Assembly: GCA_003488105.1 (NCBI GenBank)
Contig: DNMS01000195.1
Location: 13,053 to 26,023, forward strand
Source of the DNA: Rhodospirillaceae bacterium
GTDB lineage: Bacteria > Pseudomonadota > Alphaproteobacteria > Rhodospirillales_A > Casp-alpha2
Length of the DNA stretch: 12,971 nucleotides
Direction: 5' to 3'
This document shows positions 11,623 through 12,971 of this stretch, one piece after another; the first letter of the stretch is position 1, and every line of letters begins with the position of its first letter. Both the position numbers and the translations under genes were made by a program. Under the pieces are notes generated by a model. It searched no databases. It worked only from the letters and a program-made list of their open reading frames with translations, and was not told the origin of the DNA.

Positions 11623-12971
11623 TGAGCGAACCTTTCTCCTTTAGCATCGACCCGGTCAAGGTCGACAAAGTTGAAACCACCCACCGGCGAATCGTGACCG
11701 CCATTCCCGCCCCAGGTACGCGCGGCATCATGGAACGGATCGCGCGACACGAAAGCTCAAACGCCATGGACCAGCCGCCGGTCATCTGGGATCGCGCGAA
11801 CGGTTACCAGATCTTCGATCCCTACGGGAATGCGTGGATCGATTTCTCGTCCACGATCTTTGTCGCCAATTGCGGCCACGCCCATCCGCACATGGTCAAG
11901 ACACTGCAAGAGCAGGCCGAGAAACTTTGCCATGCCTATACCTACCCGACGGAAATCCGCGCCCAGTACCTTGAGAAGCTGATCGCCTTCACGCCGGCGA
12001 ACTTGACCAAAGCGTCGCTGTTCTCGACTGGCGCCGAGGCTAGCGAACGAGCGATCAAACTGGCCCGTCTCTACGGCCTCAGAGATGACCGTAAGCGCCG
12101 CACCATTATCGGCTTCGACGGGAATTTTCACGGCAAGACCCTAGGTGCGCAAATGGCGGGCGGGTATCACGAACAGAAGCACTGGATCGGGTACCACGAT
12201 CCAGCCATGCGCCATCTTCCGTTTCCCTATCCGTGGGTTCTGGAAGCGGAAGGCATAACCGGGCGCGAGATGTTCACACGCGACATCACCAAGCTCGGCG
12301 AGACCACGGACTTGGACGACGTCATCGCCTTGATTCTCGAATCCTATCAAGGCTGGGGTGGCATCTTTTATCCTACGGACTACGTGCAAGCCGTTCGCGA
12401 ATGGACGGCCGAGCGAGACGCCCTTCTGATCTTCGACGAAATTCAAGCCGGCTTTGGGCGATGCGGCACGCTGTTCGCTTATGAGCAATACGGCGTCGAG
12501 GCAGATCTCGTGACCTGCGGCAAAGGCGTCTCGGGCTCGATGCCGCTGTCCGTCGTGTTGGGTCGTGGAGAGATCATCGATCTGGATCCTGCCTACACCA
12601 GCTCACACGGGGGCCATCCGTTGTCCTGCGCGGCGGGCCTAGCCAACATCGAAATCTTTGAGACCGAAAATCTGGTTTCCGAATCCGCACGCAAGGGCGA
12701 AATTGTTCGCCGCGAGATCAATCGCTGGAAACAGAAGACGCCCGAACGTATAGGCCGCGTGCTTGGAAACGGGCTGCTTTGGGGGGTTTTCCTGACCAAG
12801 GAGAACGGCGAGGAGCTCGATCCGCTGTTTTGCGACCATGTGGTCGAACGCTGCCTGCGCAAGGGGGTGTTCCACATCCGCACCGGAAGAGGAACCTTGA
12901 AGCTGGGCCCGCCCCTGACGATTCCCGACGACGCCCTGATTGAAGGCCTACAAGTGACGGGTGAAGCAATC
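11622..12971 (+). CDS. Class III PLP aminotransferase (partial, 3' end beyond window)
   Basis: The start ATG 11622 shares one base with the preceding stop (TGATG). The frame stays open for 450 codons to the right edge, so only a short C-terminal piece is missing, judged by usual family lengths of about 430-470. Motifs are those of fold-type I class III aminotransferases: VANCGHAHPHMVKTLQEQ, LFSTGAEASERAIKLAR, GFDGNFHGKTLGAQMA, ILESYQGWGG, LIFDEIQAGFGRCG with Asp272, TCGKGVSGSMPLSVV with the PLP Lys301, SSHGGHPLSCAAGLANIE, and LKLGPPLTIPDDAL near the end. Relatives include GABA, ornithine and acetylornithine aminotransferases, and sugar-locus enzymes that act on terminal aldehydes or ketones. 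In this operon it may aminate a carbonyl of the sugar or supply an amino-acid-like substituent; the substrate cannot be read from the sequence. It is mechanistically different from the DegT-type enzyme at 1981. Confidence 0.9.
   Translation, partial: MSEPFSFSIDPVKVDKVETTHRRIVTAIPAPGTRGIMERIARHESSNAMDQPPVIWDRANGYQIFDPYGNAWIDFSSTIFVANCGHAHPHMVKTLQEQAEKLCHAYTYPTEIRAQYLEKLIAFTPANLTKASLFSTGAEASERAIKLARLYGLRDDRKRRTIIGFDGNFHGKTLGAQMAGGYHEQKHWIGYHDPAMRHLPFPYPWVLEAEGITGREMFTRDITKLGETTDLDDVIALILESYQGWGGIFYPTDYVQAVREWTAERDALLIFDEIQAGFGRCGTLFAYEQYGVEADLVTCGKGVSGSMPLSVVLGRGEIIDLDPAYTSSHGGHPLSCAAGLANIEIFETENLVSESARKGEIVRREINRWKQKTPERIGRVLGNGLLWGVFLTKENGEELDPLFCDHVVERCLRKGVFHIRTGRGTLKLGPPLTIPDDALIEGLQVTGEAI

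Overview
The window looks like part of a bacterial surface-glycan locus, most probably from an alphaproteobacterium (Rhodospirillales-like). That placement is an inference from the moderately high G+C content, from the protein style, and from the pairing of a winged-helix regulator with a NusG/RfaH paralogue; no phylogenetic marker is present. Coding density is very high. No stretch over 300 bases lacks a gene; the two largest gaps are 446-641 and 1820-1980. I see no tRNA, rRNA, CRISPR array, transposase or insertion sequence.

Layout: (1) 1-445, minus strand: the start of an ArnT/PMT-type membrane glycosyltransferase that runs off the left edge. (2) 446-641: a divergent regulatory region with a sigma70-type promoter (589-616). 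Overlapping it is a striking array of alternating GTTC/GAAC half-sites exactly 11 bp apart (594-630). (3) 642-1819: a two-gene regulatory module. The first gene is a winged-helix protein whose C-terminal half resembles the nucleotide-sugar-binding N-terminal domain of PglD/NeuD acyltransferases. It overlaps by 4 nt an RfaH-like antiterminator. (4) 1820-1980: a leader with two ops-like elements (GCGGTAGCCT and a variant with one extra G), followed by a T-rich tract. (5) 1981-12971: eleven genes on the plus strand, packed head to tail (most overlap by 1-4 nt), nearly all enzymes for making activated sugars. No glycosyltransferase occurs in this run.

Order of the sugar genes: DegT/perosamine-synthase-like aminotransferase; HddC-like sugar-1-phosphate nucleotidyltransferase; CBS-pair/GHMP sugar kinase fusion (HddA-like); xylose-isomerase-like TIM barrel; PglD/NeuD-like N-acyltransferase; NeuB-family nonulosonate synthase; extended SDR; PtmA-like SDR; second classical SDR; VOC-fold protein; SpsF-like cytidylyltransferase; class III aminotransferase (cut by the right edge). 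That is twelve coding sequences if the truncated last gene is counted, eleven complete.

Working model (inference): a nucleotide-diphospho sugar is aminated at C4 and N-acylated, the resulting amino sugar is condensed with phosphoenolpyruvate by the NeuB homologue, and the product is activated with CMP by the SpsF-like enzyme. This parallels the GDP-sugar route to legionaminic acid. However, a LegG/NeuC hydrolysing epimerase is absent from the window, and the kinase, TIM barrel, VOC protein, second SDR and class III aminotransferase are extra. The sugar may therefore be an unusual nonulosonate, or two sugars may be made here. The regulatory module, with a possible nucleotide-sugar-sensing repressor plus an RfaH-like factor and its likely recruitment sites at the entrance to the long operon, is the most novel part.
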